A stretch of DNA of 64,000 nucleotides from Arthrobacter sp. Marseille-P9274 (GTDB lineage: Bacteria > Actinomycetota > Actinomycetes > Actinomycetales > Micrococcaceae): the NCBI RefSeq assembly GCF_946892675.1, contig NZ_CAMPOV010000002.1, positions 806,001 through 870,000 of the forward strand, written 5' to 3'. How positions within the stretch are numbered: the first letter of the stretch is position 1; each line of letters begins with the position of its first letter. The position numbers and the translations under genes were made by a program. Positions 18,772-29,039 of this stretch are shown here, one piece after another. The notes under the pieces were generated by a model. It did not search any database. It was not told where the DNA came from and saw only the letters and a list, made by a program, of their open reading frames with translations.

Positions 18772-19740
18772 CTAAGCACCGCGTTCTGCTATTTCCGCAG
18801 CCGCTTCCTGATACGAGAGTGCACCACTCGACGATGGGTCATACGTAATCACGGTCTGCTGGTAGCTGGGCGCTTCGGAAATGCGGACCGACCGCGGAAC
18901 GACCGCGCTAAGGACTTGATCCGGGAAGTGCTCACGGACTTCCGCGGCAACCTGGGCAGCCAGATTCGTCCTGCCGTCATACATGGTCAGGAGAATAGTC
19001 GATACAACCAGTTCTGCGTTCAGATGCTTCTGGATCATTTCGATGTTGTTCAGAAGCTGGCTGAGACCTTCCAGTGCGTAGTACTCACACTGGATGGGGA
19101 TAAGCACCTCTTGGGCGGCAACGAAGGCGTTGACCGTAAGCAGTCCGAGGCTGGGAGGACAGTCGATGAAGACATAGTCCAAGCGCTCCAAGCCAGCCTT
19201 TTCGCGCTCACGACCATAGACTTCTATGGCCCGCCGCAGCCGCTGTTCCCTTGCGACGAGAGACACGAGCTCAATTTCAGCTCCGGCCAAATGAATGGTT
19301 GCAGGAGCGACAATCAGATTCCTGATATCCGGGCAGGGCGCAACCACGTCTGCCAGCGGCATGTCATTGATGAGCACATCGTAAATACTGTCGACCTCCG
19401 CATGGTGCTCTACACCCAATGCTGTGGAGGCGTTGCCCTGCGGATCAATATCCACTACGAGGACGTTGAGGCCCGCCATGGCGAGGGCGGCGGCAATATT
19501 CACCGTCGTCGTGGTCTTGCCGACTCCGCCCTTTTGATTGCTGACAGTCAGCAGACGGGTCCTGGTCGGCCTTGGCAGCGGGCGGCCCCGGAGTCGTTCG
19601 CGGCGTCGGTTCTCGTTGGCTAGTTCCCGTGCCAGTGGAGTAGTTTCGTCGATCGTATCCATAACGTTGGGAACCGTAACCTCTGCTGTGTGTATATCGC
19701 CCATGTCTTGTGTTTCACGTGAAACGGCCGATTCATTCAC
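18772..19740 (-). CDS. parA: Chromosome-partitioning ATPase ParA
   Basis: Deviant-Walker ATPase that positions ParB-bound origins. It has 322 residues from a GTG with GAGG 9 nt upstream. The P-loop KGGVGKTT is at 70-77, followed by DIDPQGNAST and DYVFIDCPPSLGLL. A 60-residue N-terminal tail precedes the ATPase. A TTG 15 nt further upstream and an ATG at 19704 are alternative starts. I prefer the GTG because it has a ribosome site and keeps the tail residues MNESAVSRETQDM. The gene is 86 nt upstream of parB and surely cotranscribed. Confidence 0.95.
   Translation of the reverse strand: MNESAVSRETQDMGDIHTAEVTVPNVMDTIDETTPLARELANENRRRERLRGRPLPRPTRTRLLTVSNQKGGVGKTTTTVNIAAALAMAGLNVLVVDIDPQGNASTALGVEHHAEVDSIYDVLINDMPLADVVAPCPDIRNLIVAPATIHLAGAEIELVSLVAREQRLRRAIEVYGREREKAGLERLDYVFIDCPPSLGLLTVNAFVAAQEVLIPIQCEYYALEGLSQLLNNIEMIQKHLNAELVVSTILLTMYDGRTNLAAQVAAEVREHFPDQVLSAVVPRSVRISEAPSYQQTVITYDPSSSGALSYQEAAAEIAERGA
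19712..19725. promoter_or_regulatory. Symmetric parS at the 5' end of parA
   Basis: TGTTTCACGTGAAACG with a perfect 14-bp palindrome. It lies within codons 6-10 if the GTG start is right, again encoding VSRET. If translation starts at the ATG at 19704 it would lie in the leader instead. Confidence 0.92.
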
Positions 19741-19793
19741 CGCGTACAACCTCAATCAGTTGCCTGCGGCCGGGACGTTCGACGGTCTTAGCC

Positions 19794-19810
19794 ACTGGCT
19801 GGCAGCCAGT
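19794..19810. repeat. 17-nt inverted repeat between rsmG and parA
   Basis: ACTGGCTG and CAGCCAGT around a single G. It sits in the 214-nt gap upstream of parA, where a promoter or operator for parAB could lie; it could also be a weak terminator of the rsmG transcript. Confidence 0.4.
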
Positions 19811-19954
19811 ATCAGAGATGGTTGACTCGAATCGCACCTGAACCTGCTCACTTCCGTTCTCGTGGCCTCAGTGTCTCTAGCCTATCCGCATATACCGATG
19901 GAGCCGTCCAAGCACGCCGTCCAGCCCCTAGCAGAGTCGCGGGGCACTAGGGAA

Positions 19955-20590
19955 TTAGTGGCCGACTACGATGCGGACCACCGTCGTCGGTTCTTCAAGG
20001 AGAGCGGATCCGACGCTCACAACAGAAGTTTCGGTACCGCCCAGCTTCCGGATCACCTTCGCCGCTTTTTCAAGCTCTTCCGCAGCGCTCCTGCCCTTGA
20101 TCGCGAGCACTTCGCCTCTACCCTCAAGCAGCGGGATGGTCAACGGTGCGAGCTTATTTAGCGCGGACACGGCTCTCGCGGTAACTACGTCAGCTTTGAC
20201 CTGGCCAACCGCAGCCTCCGCGCGCGCACGCAATACGCTGACATTCTCAAGTCCGAGGTCCTCGATGACCTCATTCAGCCAGTTGACGCGTCGTTCCAGA
20301 GGTTCGATGAGGGTGATCTTCAGATCAGGACGAGCCAGGGCGAAAGTCAGACCGGGCAGCCCAGCCCCGCTGCCGACGTCAGCGACGAATGCATCGGCCG
20401 GAATCAGTTCCGCTACGACCGCACAATTGAGGACGTGGCGTCCCCACAAACGTGGAACCTCGCGAGGACCCAACAGCCCCCGTTCCATGCCGGAGGTGGC
20501 CAAATGCCCGACGTAGCGTTCCGCTAGGTCCAGACGGTCCTTGAACACTACTTCGGCAGCAGACTTTTCCTGTGCCGTAATTTCGACCAC
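19955..20590 (-). CDS. rsmG: 16S rRNA (guanine-N7)-methyltransferase RsmG
   Basis: SAM-dependent N7 methylation of a guanosine in the 530 loop of 16S rRNA. The chosen start is a GTG (MVEITAQEKSAAEVVFKDRL) with GGGAGAAAG about 7 nt upstream, giving 211 residues as in the family. The longer open frame would overlap the previous gene by 62 nt. The SAM motif is FVADVGSGAGLPGLTFA. The conserved LWGRHVLNCAVV region precedes it. Confidence 0.94.
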   Translation of the reverse strand: MVEITAQEKSAAEVVFKDRLDLAERYVGHLATSGMERGLLGPREVPRLWGRHVLNCAVVAELIPADAFVADVGSGAGLPGLTFALARPDLKITLIEPLERRVNWLNEVIEDLGLENVSVLRARAEAAVGQVKADVVTARAVSALNKLAPLTIPLLEGRGEVLAIKGRSAAEELEKAAKVIRKLGGTETSVVSVGSALLEEPTTVVRIVVGH

Positions 20591-20624
20591 GCGCAGACTT
20601 TCTCCCGTTAAGCGGATCTGAGGA

Positions 20625-21182
20625 TCAGGAATCGATGGATACGACGATGTGGCGGTTTTCGCCTTCGCCTTCGGACTCGCTGACAAGACCTAGGTCGGCG
20701 ACGGCGTCGTGAACGATTTTCCGTTCGTAGGCGCTCATCGGCTCCAGTGCAACATCCTCGCCCGAATCCTTGGCCTTAGCGACAGCTTCCTCTGCAATGC
20801 GGTGCAGCTCGACGCTGCGCTCCTTGCGGTAATCGCTCACGTCCAGGACAAGCCTGGAGCGGTTGTCGGTTGCCGTCAGGACTGCCAGCCGCGCGAGCTC
20901 CTGGAGGGCCTCCAGCACCTCGCCGTCGCGGCCGATGAGCCCTTCCAGAGCGTCATTGTCGTCCTCTTCCGAGACGATGGAAATGTAGGTCCTGCCGTTG
21001 CGGACTTCGATGTCGATATCGCCATCGATGTCGGCGATGTCCAGAAGCTCTTCAAGATAATCCGCAGCGACGTCACCTTCTTCTTCCAGGCGACCCGCCG
21101 CCGAAGTGCTCGTGGCTTCCTCGTCAGCGTTATCCGTGACGGTCGGCTCAGCCGACGTTTCCGAGACGCTTTCAGTGCTCAT
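20625..21182 (-). CDS. jag: RNA-binding protein Jag/KhpB (KH-R3H)
   Basis: A 185-residue protein with an acidic N-terminal 35 residues. A KH domain follows, with the IGRDGEVLEALQELARLA loop at about 83-100. The C-terminal R3H domain contains SDYRKERSVELHRIAEEA and LEPMSAYERKIVHDA. Jag/KhpB binds RNA and affects division and cell-wall regulation in Gram-positives. Its start codon overlaps the yidC stop (ATGA), so the two are translationally coupled. Confidence 0.94.
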   Translation of the reverse strand: MSTESVSETSAEPTVTDNADEEATSTSAAGRLEEEGDVAADYLEELLDIADIDGDIDIEVRNGRTYISIVSEEDDNDALEGLIGRDGEVLEALQELARLAVLTATDNRSRLVLDVSDYRKERSVELHRIAEEAVAKAKDSGEDVALEPMSAYERKIVHDAVADLGLVSESEGEGENRHIVVSIDS

Positions 21183-22144
21183 TTTCTCTTCCTGTTCTTA
21201 CGCTGCGGCTGCTGGCGCTGGATTTTCGGACCGGCCGGCGCCTCGACTGCGGGTTCCTCGGACTTCTTCTCACCGAGCAGGGGAACCATGGGCAGCCCCT
21301 TCTTGGCACGGCGTTCGGCAAGAGCCTTAGCCGCCGGCGACCCTGGCGTGGGCATACGGCGGATCACGATGAACTGCTGCGCCATGGTCCAGAGGTTGGT
21401 GGTGGTCCAGTAGATCAGGACACCGATCGGGAAGTTGATGCCACCGATACCGAAGACCAAGGGCAGAATGTAGAGCATCATCTGCTGCTGCCGCATAAAG
21501 GGGCTCGCCAAAGCCTCTTCGGACATGTTCTTCGCCATGATCTGCTTCTGCGTGATGAACTGCGAGGCAGTCATTGCCAGGATCATGAGGATGGAGAGGA
21601 CGACGACGGCGACCTGGTTATCGCCCCCGCCGCCGTGAAGCAGTGAAGCCGAAAGGGGCGCGCCGAAAATGGTGGACTCATCGAACTGGCGGATGTCTTC
21701 GGGACTCAGCGCGCCGATGCCCTCGCCGCCCCCGCTGGCCTTGGACGTGTTGTTCAGGACATTGAACAGTGCGAAGAAGAAAGGCATCTGGATAAGCAGC
21801 GGCAGGCACGCGGAGAACGGGTTGGTCCCGTGCTTCTTGTAAAGAGCCATCTGCTCTTGTGTCATCGCCTGACGCGAGAGCTGATCAGTCTTGCCCTTGT
21901 ACTTCTGCTGGAGCTTACGCAAGTCAGGCTGCAGAGCCTGCATGCCGCGCTGCGCTTTGATCTGCTTGACGAAGACGGGGATCAAGGCAGCCCGGATAAC
22001 CAGAACAAGACCGATGATGGACAGGGTCCAAGTCCAGCCGCTCGCAGGATCCATACCCAGCCAGCTGAAGGCTTCGTGGAAGGCCCGCAAGATCCAGGAC
22101 ACGACCCACGTAAAAGGCGTCAGTAGCGCGTTGATGAAGTCCAT
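21179..22144 (-). CDS. yidC: Membrane protein insertase YidC
   Basis: Inserts and folds inner-membrane proteins, alone or with SecYEG. It has 321 residues with an N-terminal membrane segment (MDFINALLTPFTWVVSWILR), then the conserved core PVFVKQIKAQRGMQALQPDL. The hydrophobic helices include PLLIQMPFFFALFNVL and FPIGVLIYWTTTNLWTMAQQ. The C-terminal tail is Lys/Arg-rich, fitting ribosome contact. Membership of the yidD-rnpA-rpmH block is standard. Confidence 0.96.
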   Translation of the reverse strand: MDFINALLTPFTWVVSWILRAFHEAFSWLGMDPASGWTWTLSIIGLVLVIRAALIPVFVKQIKAQRGMQALQPDLRKLQQKYKGKTDQLSRQAMTQEQMALYKKHGTNPFSACLPLLIQMPFFFALFNVLNNTSKASGGGEGIGALSPEDIRQFDESTIFGAPLSASLLHGGGGDNQVAVVVLSILMILAMTASQFITQKQIMAKNMSEEALASPFMRQQQMMLYILPLVFGIGGINFPIGVLIYWTTTNLWTMAQQFIVIRRMPTPGSPAAKALAERRAKKGLPMVPLLGEKKSEEPAVEAPAGPKIQRQQPQRKNRKRK

Positions 22145-22162
22145 GATTTTTCTTCTAGCTCC

Positions 22163-22555
22163 TCAGACCGCGGGGCGGCCATCATCGTCAGCCGGAATCA
22201 CCGGGTGGTTGAGTACCAATATCCGTGGGGTCAGCGAAGGATTCTCCCGCAGTCTCCGCTCGAAACCAGGAGAGGTCGGCACATGGTCCACGCCGCCCTC
22301 ATTCCACGGATGGCAGCGTAGGATTCGCCTTCCCGCGAGCCAGCTGCCCTTGACAGCGCCATGAACTGTCACTGCTTCCAATGCATAAGCGGAGCAAGAG
22401 GGGAAAAAACGGCAGACCTGTCCATACAGGGGTGAGATCGTTTTGCGATAGCCAATGAGCAGGAGGATGAGGGACCTTTGGGGCAACGTCCAGATGAACC
22501 GCGCGACGGTCTTGCCGTCAAGCGCGCGCTCCGGGGAATGGCCTGAAGCGGTCAT
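22163..22555 (-). CDS. yidD: Membrane protein insertion efficiency factor YidD
   Basis: A 130-residue protein with the family signature [20 protein letters not shown] followed by [17 protein letters not shown] and [14 protein letters not shown]. It helps YidC-dependent insertion. It overlaps the rnpA stop by 4 nt (ATGA). The 35-residue tail is proline-rich and not conserved in the family. Confidence 0.95.
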   Translation of the reverse strand: MTASGHSPERALDGKTVARFIWTLPQRSLILLLIGYRKTISPLYGQVCRFFPSCSAYALEAVTVHGAVKGSWLAGRRILRCHPWNEGGVDHVPTSPGFERRLRENPSLTPRILVLNHPVIPADDDGRPAV

Positions 22556-22935
22556 TCGGCGGATCCCTTCTGTTCAACTGGCGGCTCGGCCTGCCTGGCT
22601 TTCGACACTACTGTAGAGAACGCCTTGCGGAAGTCCTTTGCTAAAGCATTGAAATCGGAAGCACCCGCCGACGGAAGCGCACGTACGACGACGGAGAGTC
22701 CCTGAGGGTATTCTTCCAGAATCCGTGCAGCTATTTCCCGGAGTCTCCTCTTAACGAGGTTCCGGGTAACGGCGTTCCCGATCGCTTTGGACACGATGAA
22801 GCCAAAAGACGAGGGCAGGCCGGCTTCCCGACTTGTCGCATATAACACTAAGTTCCGGCGCCCAGAACGGGCGCCGGAACGTACAGTATGGGAGAAGTCC
22901 GTCGAACGACGCATCCGGTTCCTGCTGGAAAGCAT
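22552..22935 (-). CDS. rnpA: Ribonuclease P protein component
   Basis: Protein subunit of RNase P for 5' tRNA maturation. It has 127 residues. The RNR-type motif is [20 protein letters not shown]; an N-terminal basic segment starts [14 protein letters not shown]. It is coupled to yidD downstream and lies 65 nt after rpmH. Confidence 0.95.
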   Translation of the reverse strand: MLSSRNRMRRSTDFSHTVRSGARSGRRNLVLYATSREAGLPSSFGFIVSKAIGNAVTRNLVKRRLREIAARILEEYPQGLSVVVRALPSAGASDFNALAKDFRKAFSTVVSKARQAEPPVEQKGSAE

Positions 22936-23000
22936 GACCGCCTATCTGATGCCGGGCCGCAGTTGGAAGGTAGCGGCCTGATTCGACAAACTGCCGCTAT

Positions 23001-23138
23001 TTAGGCCGACAGTTCGCTGCGGCCCTTGCTGCGGCGTGCGGCCAGGATGGCGCGGCCTGCACGGGTACGCATGCGAAGGCGGAAGCCATGCTTCTTGGCA
23101 CGACGGCGGTTATTCGGCTGAAAAGTCCGCTTGCTCAC
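23001..23138 (-). CDS. rpmH: Ribosomal protein bL34
   Basis: A 45-residue highly basic protein reading [20 protein letters not shown] onward to GRSELSA. GTG start with GGAG 8 nt upstream. Its position beside oriC, divergent from dnaA, is nearly universal in bacteria. Confidence 0.97.
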   Translation of the reverse strand: MSKRTFQPNNRRRAKKHGFRLRMRTRAGRAILAARRSKGRSELSA

Positions 23139-23566
23139 GGTGGTTACTCCAAGACGATCGACAGATTTGCCTGGCCCCGTGTTGCTCCAAAGGTGCAGGA
23201 ACGGGAAGGCGCTCTATTGGGCATCTGATTCGCTGACCCGCAAAAGGCATGCATGAGCGCACGAAACAGACACAAGGACTACATAACGTTAGGGGTTGGG
23301 AGGCCTCCCCGTCAAATGAGGCGTCCACAACACATTATCCACCAGTGGATTAACACCTGTGGACAACTACTGCGGTCCGGGCTCCTCGGGGTGCCGAAGG
23401 CAGGCGTTCCCGCCCCAAACTTCCCGGCTGTCTTATGCCCGATTCATCATCTACCCTTGCAGGAGCACTTTATCCACTGTCTGTGCATAACTCTGTGGAT
23501 GAAGGCCCCGAATCCGGTACAACCGGACGTGGAGGTTTATTGCACGACAGTTATGAGGGGTACTCA
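23139..23566. other. rpmH-dnaA intergenic region with DnaA boxes
   Basis: This 428-bp gap carries TTATCCACC (23335-23343), a perfect TTGTCCACA read as TGTGGACAA (23358-23366), TTATCCACT (23470-23478), and near-matches TGTGCATAA (23482-23490) and TGTGGATGA (23494-23502). It should also hold the divergent rpmH and dnaA promoters, which I cannot place with confidence. Boxes close to dnaA suggest autoregulation and a bipartite origin. Confidence 0.75.
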
Positions 23567-24985
23567 GTGGACGCGGACCAGATCAACGACGTCGGAAGCT
23601 CCTGGCGCAAAGTGGTTCGGACGCTGGAGCGTGACGACAGGATCAGCCCCAGAAACCGCGGTTTCGTGGGGCTTGCGCAGGCAAAGGGCCTGATCGGCAC
23701 GACGCTGCTGGTGGCGGTTCCCAATGAGTTGACCCGAGAGGTCTACCAGTCGCAGCAGCTCAAGAGCCCTCTGCAGGAAGCCCTTCGGGAAGTTTTCCAG
23801 GACGACATCCTCTGCGCTTTTTCCGTCGACACCGACATGATGGCTGTGGAGCCGGAACCCGAACCCGAGCCGGCTCCCGTCCCGAATCGTGCCTCGGCGG
23901 CTGCCGAGAACCGCGCCCAGCCTTCACCCCCCAGCACCTCGCAGGAGTTCGGCCGGCTCAATCCGAAGTACATTTTCGACACGTTCGTTATTGGTTCTTC
24001 CAACCGGTTCGCCCACGCAGCCGCCGTCGCGGTGGCCGAAGCGCCTGCGAAGGCCTACAACCCGCTGTTTATTTACGGGGATTCCGGGCTGGGGAAGACC
24101 CACCTGCTGCACGCCATCGGACATTACGCCAGGCATCTCTACAACGGCATCCGTGTCCGCTACGTCAATTCGGAAGAATTCACGAACGACTTCATCAACT
24201 CGATCCGCGACGACGAGGGCGCCAGCTTCAAGCATCTGTACCGCAACGTGGACATCCTCCTCATCGACGACATCCAGTTCCTTGCCAATAAGGACGCGAC
24301 GCAGGAAGAGTTTTTCCACACCTTCAACGCGCTGCACAACCACAACAAGCAGGTGGTCATCACCTCCGACCTTCCGCCGAAGCAGCTGTCAGGCTTCGAA
24401 GAGCGGATGCGTTCCCGCTTCGAATGGGGACTCCTGACCGACATCCAGCCGCCCGAGCTGGAAACCCGCATCGCGATCCTCCGCAAGAAGGCAATCAGCG
24501 AAGGCCTGTCCGTACCTGACGAAGTCCTGGAATACATCGGCACCAAGATCTCCACGAATATCCGCGAACTCGAAGGCGCCCTGATCCGCGTCACAGCTTT
24601 CGCCAGCCTCAACCGCCAGGCTGTGGACATGGGCCTGGCCGAGATTGTCCTCAAGGACTTGATCACCGACGACGGCGCCCAGGAGATCACGTCGGCCACG
24701 ATCCTGGGGCAGACAGCTGCCTACTTCAAGCTGAGCCTTGATGAGTTGAAGAGCAAGTCCCGGACGCGCACGCTGGTCACTGCACGCCAGATCGCGATGT
24801 ACCTGTGCCGCGAGCTGACCGACATGTCCCTGCCCAAGATCGGGCAGGAACTTGGAGGACGCGACCACACCACCGTGATCCACGCGGACAGGAAAATCCG
24901 GGAACTGATGGCAGAGCGGCGCGCCATCTACAACCAGGTGACGGAACTGACCAACCTGATCAAGCAACAGCAGCGCGACAACTGA
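23567..24985 (+). CDS. dnaA: Chromosomal replication initiator DnaA
   Basis: Binds DnaA boxes and opens oriC. It has 472 residues from a GTG with GAGGGG 6 nt upstream; the frame is open for 44 more codons but without a ribosome site. Domain I is about 1-90. A Pro/Glu-rich domain II follows (90-130). The AAA+ domain has Walker [12 protein letters not shown] at about 171-181 and Walker [10 protein letters not shown]. The C-terminal DNA-binding signature is [15 protein letters not shown]. Confidence 0.98.
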   Translation: MDADQINDVGSSWRKVVRTLERDDRISPRNRGFVGLAQAKGLIGTTLLVAVPNELTREVYQSQQLKSPLQEALREVFQDDILCAFSVDTDMMAVEPEPEPEPAPVPNRASAAAENRAQPSPPSTSQEFGRLNPKYIFDTFVIGSSNRFAHAAAVAVAEAPAKAYNPLFIYGDSGLGKTHLLHAIGHYARHLYNGIRVRYVNSEEFTNDFINSIRDDEGASFKHLYRNVDILLIDDIQFLANKDATQEEFFHTFNALHNHNKQVVITSDLPPKQLSGFEERMRSRFEWGLLTDIQPPELETRIAILRKKAISEGLSVPDEVLEYIGTKISTNIRELEGALIRVTAFASLNRQAVDMGLAEIVLKDLITDDGAQEITSATILGQTAAYFKLSLDELKSKSRTRTLVTARQIAMYLCRELTDMSLPKIGQELGGRDHTTVIHADRKIRELMAERRAIYNQVTELTNLIKQQQRDN

Positions 24986-25747
24986 AACCCGGGCCAGTCG
25001 GCAAGGGCGGTACCTCACGACTCCCGGTTCCTGAACTACGCGGGCCGGCCGGAGGGCAAGCTTTTGCTTGCCGTCCACAGATAGATCCCTCCAGCGCCCG
25101 ACTCAGCCCCCTGCACTCCAGCGCACCATGGCATTCCTGGCCGTTGGAGGGAAAGCCACTAAACAAGCACCCTGCCTTGAGCCATCCAGGCGGACGGGGC
25201 GCCGCGTCCCGGAGATCGCCTTAGGCAGTCAGCCCCTTGGGCAGCGCTCCGAATGCCCGATTTCGTGCCGTTTCTGTTCAACACCCCGAAATTAACAGGT
25301 GTGGACAAACCTGTGGATTCTTAAGTGGAGAACCACCACCCATCGAGGGAAAACTGAGGGGGTTGCTGTGGATCTGCGGAACACCGGGATTTTTCATCCA
25401 CAAGATGTGCCTCCTGAACCCCTCTATGGATGCACATCTTGTGAACAGCCGAATTTCGCGTGCTGACGGGGCCAAGTGGAGTTATCCACAGTTTCCACAG
25501 TAGTTATTAACACTACGAATCCCATTTTTTGGGCTTTGCCAAATAACATCTGCTTTCCCACCAGCCTCGAACCTTCGCAAACCCACAGACCGCTACCGCT
25601 CGATGCGTGAACCGCCGCGCGGCGGCTAAGCTTGCACAGAGAATTGTTGTCATTGGCCTTCCGCTGCCGAACCGCCCCGACTGGAGCCGGCCGGAGAACG
25701 CCAATGACCTTCCCCGGCATGTTCGTTGCGAAAGGCGGCACACTTCA
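24986..25747. other. oriC: Origin of replication oriC (dnaA-dnaN intergenic)
   Basis: A 762-bp gap containing perfect DnaA boxes TGTGGACAA (25300-25308) and TTATCCACA (25482-25490). Near-matches lie at 25312-25320, 25367-25375, 25394-25402 (TCATCCACA) and 25439-25447. The AT-rich stretch at about 25500-25552 (TAGTTATTAACACTACG and following) is the best candidate for the unwinding element. A hairpin GGCAAGC/GCTTGCC at 25055-25072 may end the dnaA transcript. Assignment as oriC follows from position and boxes. Confidence 0.88.
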
Positions 25748-26872
25748 GTGAAGTTCAGAGTTGATCGGGATGTCCTGGCTGAGGCCGTTACGTGGACAGC
25801 CCGCTCGCTGTCTCCTCGCCCACCCGTACCCGTGCTTTCGGGCCTGCTCATCAACGCCGAAAACGGCACGGTCAGCCTGGCCAGCTTCGACTACGAAATC
25901 TCGGCACGCCTACAGATTCCAGCCGACGTCAGCGAAGAAGGAACGATCCTCGTCTCCGGCCGGCTGCTGGCCGACATCTCACGCAGCTTGCCGTCGGCAC
26001 CGGTCGATATCGAAACGGACGGCTCCAAGGTCACGCTGACCTGCCGCAGCAGCCGGTTCAACCTGGCCACCATGCCGGTTGCGGACTACCCCGAGCTGCC
26101 CGCGTTGCCGGAAACCAGCGGAATTGTCGACGGAGACGCCTTCGCCGAAGCCGTCAGCCAGGTCATCATTGCTGCCAGCCGTGATGACACCTTGCCGATC
26201 CTCACCGGCGTGCGCATGGAGATCGAGGACGACCAAATCACGCTGCTCTCGACGGACCGCTACCGGCTTGCCCTTCGGGAACTGAAGTGGCGGCCCGCCA
26301 CACCGGGCATTTCCACCAGTGCCCTGGTCAAGGCCAAGACCCTCAGCGAAGTCGCGAAGACTCTTGGCGGAGCGGGCGATCTCAGCATCGCGCTGTCCGA
26401 CAACAGCGAACTCATCGGCTTTGAAAGCGGCGGCCGGCGGACAACGTCGCTGCTCGTGGACGGCGACTACCCCAAGATCCGTTCGCTGTTCCCGGAGAAC
26501 ACCCCGATCCATGCCACCGTGGAAACGTCAGTCCTGGTTGAGGCAGTCCGGCGCGTCTCGCTGGTGGCCGAGCGGAACACCCCGGTGCGGCTTGCCTTCA
26601 CCCAGGGCCAGCTGGCCCTCGACGCCGGCACCGGCGAAGATGCGCAGGCCTCCGAGGTGCTTGAAGCCGCGCTGATCGGCGACGACATCACGGTCGCCTT
26701 CAACCCGCATTACCTGTCCGAAGGCCTGAACGCGTTCAGCAGCAAGTACGTCCGGTTCTCTTTCACGACGCCGCCAAAGCCTGCCGTCCTGTCGGCCCAG
26801 GATGACCTCGAGGGCCAGGACCGGGAAGACTATCGCTACCTGCTCATGCCGGTTCGCCTGCCCAACCAGTAG
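25748..26872 (+). CDS. dnaN: DNA polymerase III sliding clamp (beta subunit)
   Basis: Forms the ring that tethers the replicative polymerase. It has 374 residues from a GTG (MKFRVDRDVLAEAVTWTARS), the normal family length. The three clamp domains are recognisable, with RPPVPVLSGLLINAE in domain I and DTLPILTGVRMEIEDDQITLLSTDRYRL in domain II. The terminal YRYLLMPVRLPNQ is typical. A longer frame upstream overlaps oriC and is not used. Confidence 0.97.
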   Translation: MKFRVDRDVLAEAVTWTARSLSPRPPVPVLSGLLINAENGTVSLASFDYEISARLQIPADVSEEGTILVSGRLLADISRSLPSAPVDIETDGSKVTLTCRSSRFNLATMPVADYPELPALPETSGIVDGDAFAEAVSQVIIAASRDDTLPILTGVRMEIEDDQITLLSTDRYRLALRELKWRPATPGISTSALVKAKTLSEVAKTLGGAGDLSIALSDNSELIGFESGGRRTTSLLVDGDYPKIRSLFPENTPIHATVETSVLVEAVRRVSLVAERNTPVRLAFTQGQLALDAGTGEDAQASEVLEAALIGDDITVAFNPHYLSEGLNAFSSKYVRFSFTTPPKPAVLSAQDDLEGQDREDYRYLLMPVRLPNQ

Positions 26873-26929
26873 GCGGCGCCCCACCCACCGCCTGCACGTC
26901 CGGCCACAACCGCGGAAAGAGGGATCCAC

Positions 26930-27838
26930 ATGCACATAGGCCTGATCGGCCTCGGCAGAATGGGTTTCAACATGCGCAAACGCTTCCGGGAAGGCGGGAT
27001 CGAGGTCACCGGGTATGACCGAAATGCGGACGTGACCGACGTCGAAACCCTCGACCAGCTGGTGGCGGCTCTTCCGGCTCCGCGGACCGTGTGGGTGATG
27101 GTTCCGGCCGGCGAGGTCACTGCATCGGTTATCGCCGATCTTGCGGACAAGCTGGCGGCGGGCGACCTCGTGATCGACGGCGGCAATTCGAAGTACACCG
27201 AGGACCAGAAGCACCATGAGTTGCTCGCAGCGCGCGGGATCGATTTCATCGATGTCGGCGTTTCCGGAGGCATCTGGGGCCTGGCCAACGGCTACGGCCT
27301 GATGGCCGGCGGCAGCCCCGAACGTATCGCCGCCGCAATGCCGTTGTTCGACGCGCTGCGACCGGAAGGGCCGCGCGAACAGAGTTTCGTCCATGTCGGT
27401 GAAATCGGGGCCGGGCACTACGCGAAGATGGTGCACAACGGCGTCGAGTACGGACTTATGCAGGCCTATGCCGAAGGGTACGAGCTGCTCGAGGCCAAGG
27501 ACATCGTCAAGGATGTTCCCGGGACCTTCCGAGCTTGGCAGAAGGGCACCGTAGTGCGGTCCTGGCTGCTCGATCTGATGGTGAAGGCCTTGGAGGAGGA
27601 TCCGGGCCTCGCCCGGACCGCCGGCTACGTCGAGGATTCGGGCGAGGGCCGATGGACCGTCGCGGAAGCCCTCGACAACGCCGTTCCCGCCCCGGCCATT
27701 ACGGCCGCGGTTTTCGCCAGGTTCGCCTCAAGGCAGGAAGACGCCCCGGCCATGAAAATGGTGGCGGCCCTTCGCAATCAGTTCGGCGGACACGCCGTAC
27801 GCAAGCCCGGTCAAGGCCGGGAGACCAACCAGAAGTAG
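26930..27838 (+). CDS. gnd: 6-phosphogluconate dehydrogenase, short decarboxylating type
   Basis: Oxidative decarboxylation of 6-phosphogluconate in the pentose phosphate pathway. The 302 residues match the short (about 300 aa) GndA-like class rather than the 470-aa enzyme. The N-terminal nucleotide loop is GLIGLGRMG; the substrate motif is [11 protein letters not shown] and the catalytic region [16 protein letters not shown]. It stands between dnaN and recF, the usual actinobacterial position. Confidence 0.93.
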   Translation: MHIGLIGLGRMGFNMRKRFREGGIEVTGYDRNADVTDVETLDQLVAALPAPRTVWVMVPAGEVTASVIADLADKLAAGDLVIDGGNSKYTEDQKHHELLAARGIDFIDVGVSGGIWGLANGYGLMAGGSPERIAAAMPLFDALRPEGPREQSFVHVGEIGAGHYAKMVHNGVEYGLMQAYAEGYELLEAKDIVKDVPGTFRAWQKGTVVRSWLLDLMVKALEEDPGLARTAGYVEDSGEGRWTVAEALDNAVPAPAITAAVFARFASRQEDAPAMKMVAALRNQFGGHAVRKPGQGRETNQK

Positions 27839-27848
27839 CCCGTTCAAG

Positions 27849-29039
27849 GTGTTTGTAGAGTACTTATCGCTGACCGATTTCCGGACCTACCCGCAGCTTG
27901 ACCTCGCCCTGCAGCCGGGGACAACCGTGCTGGTCGGCCCCAACGGCATCGGCAAGACCAACATTGTCGAAGCCATCGGCTACCTGGCCTCGCTGTCGTC
28001 CCACCGCGTGAGCTCGGACGGACCGCTGGTTCGGTTCGGAGCCGAGCAGGCTCTGGTCCGGGCCAAAGTGGTCCGCGGCGGACAGGCCACCTCTCTTGAG
28101 CTTGAACTCAATCCCGGCAAGGCGAACCGGGTGCGCATCAACCGGGCCAACCCGGTGCGGGCCCGGGATTCCCTGGGCATCCTGCGGACGGTCTTGTTCG
28201 CGCCGGAGGACCTGGCACTGGTGAAGGGCGACCCGGGAAACCGACGCCGCTTCCTCGACGAACTGCTCACAAGTCTGGTTCCCCATCACGCGGCGACCCG
28301 GAGCGACTTCGAGCGGGTACTCAAGCAGCGCAACGCCCTGCTCAAATCCGCCCGCAGCAGCGGTCGCTTCACGGCAGCCCACGAGTCGACGCTTGAGGTC
28401 TGGGACCAGCACATGGCACAGGCCGGCGCCGCCCTGCTGCGCGGCAGGCTGGATGTGGTGCGGCTGGTCCAACCGCACCTGCACGCCGCGTATGCCTCGC
28501 TGACCGACGGGTCCAAGGCCGCGCAGGCTGTCTACAGGTCCACGATCGACACCCAGCTTTCGGACGACGGGGAGATAGAGAACGACGGCGGAGCATCACC
28601 GGGGCTGCTGGAGGACCTGAGCGTTCCTGAACTGGCGCAAAAATACCTCGACGAGTTCAAGCGACAGCGGAAAAAGGAAGTCGAGCGCGGTGTTTCGCTG
28701 GTCGGACCGCATCGTGACGAGCTGGAGTTGTTGCTCGGTCCGGCGCCGGCCAAGGGGTATGCGTCGCACGGCGAAACCTGGTCGATGGCGTTGTCGCTTC
28801 GGCTCGCCTCCTACCATGTCTTCTGCGAGGACGACCGGTCGCCGGGAGCGACTCCGGTGCTCATCCTGGACGATGTCTTCGCCGAGCTGGACACCGGCCG
28901 CAGGAACCGGCTGGCCGAGGTGGTCTCCGGGGCGGAGCAGGTCATCGTCACGGCCGCTGTCGCGGAGGATATTCCGGCGGCGCTCCAGGGCGCACAGCTG
29001 GTGGTGGTTTCCGGGGGTGTGACCGCCGGTGCCAGCTAA
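27849..29039 (+). CDS. recF: DNA repair and replication protein RecF
   Basis: SMC-like ATPase that helps load RecA at gaps. It has 396 residues. Walker A is [16 protein letters not shown] at about 32-47; the ABC signature region is [14 protein letters not shown], and the Walker B-like [11 protein letters not shown] is followed by RNRLAE. GTG start, 10 nt after gnd. Its end overlaps the dciA start by 11 nt. Confidence 0.95.
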   Translation: MFVEYLSLTDFRTYPQLDLALQPGTTVLVGPNGIGKTNIVEAIGYLASLSSHRVSSDGPLVRFGAEQALVRAKVVRGGQATSLELELNPGKANRVRINRANPVRARDSLGILRTVLFAPEDLALVKGDPGNRRRFLDELLTSLVPHHAATRSDFERVLKQRNALLKSARSSGRFTAAHESTLEVWDQHMAQAGAALLRGRLDVVRLVQPHLHAAYASLTDGSKAAQAVYRSTIDTQLSDDGEIENDGGASPGLLEDLSVPELAQKYLDEFKRQRKKEVERGVSLVGPHRDELELLLGPAPAKGYASHGETWSMALSLRLASYHVFCEDDRSPGATPVLILDDVFAELDTGRRNRLAEVVSGAEQVIVTAAVAEDIPAALQGAQLVVVSGGVTAGAS

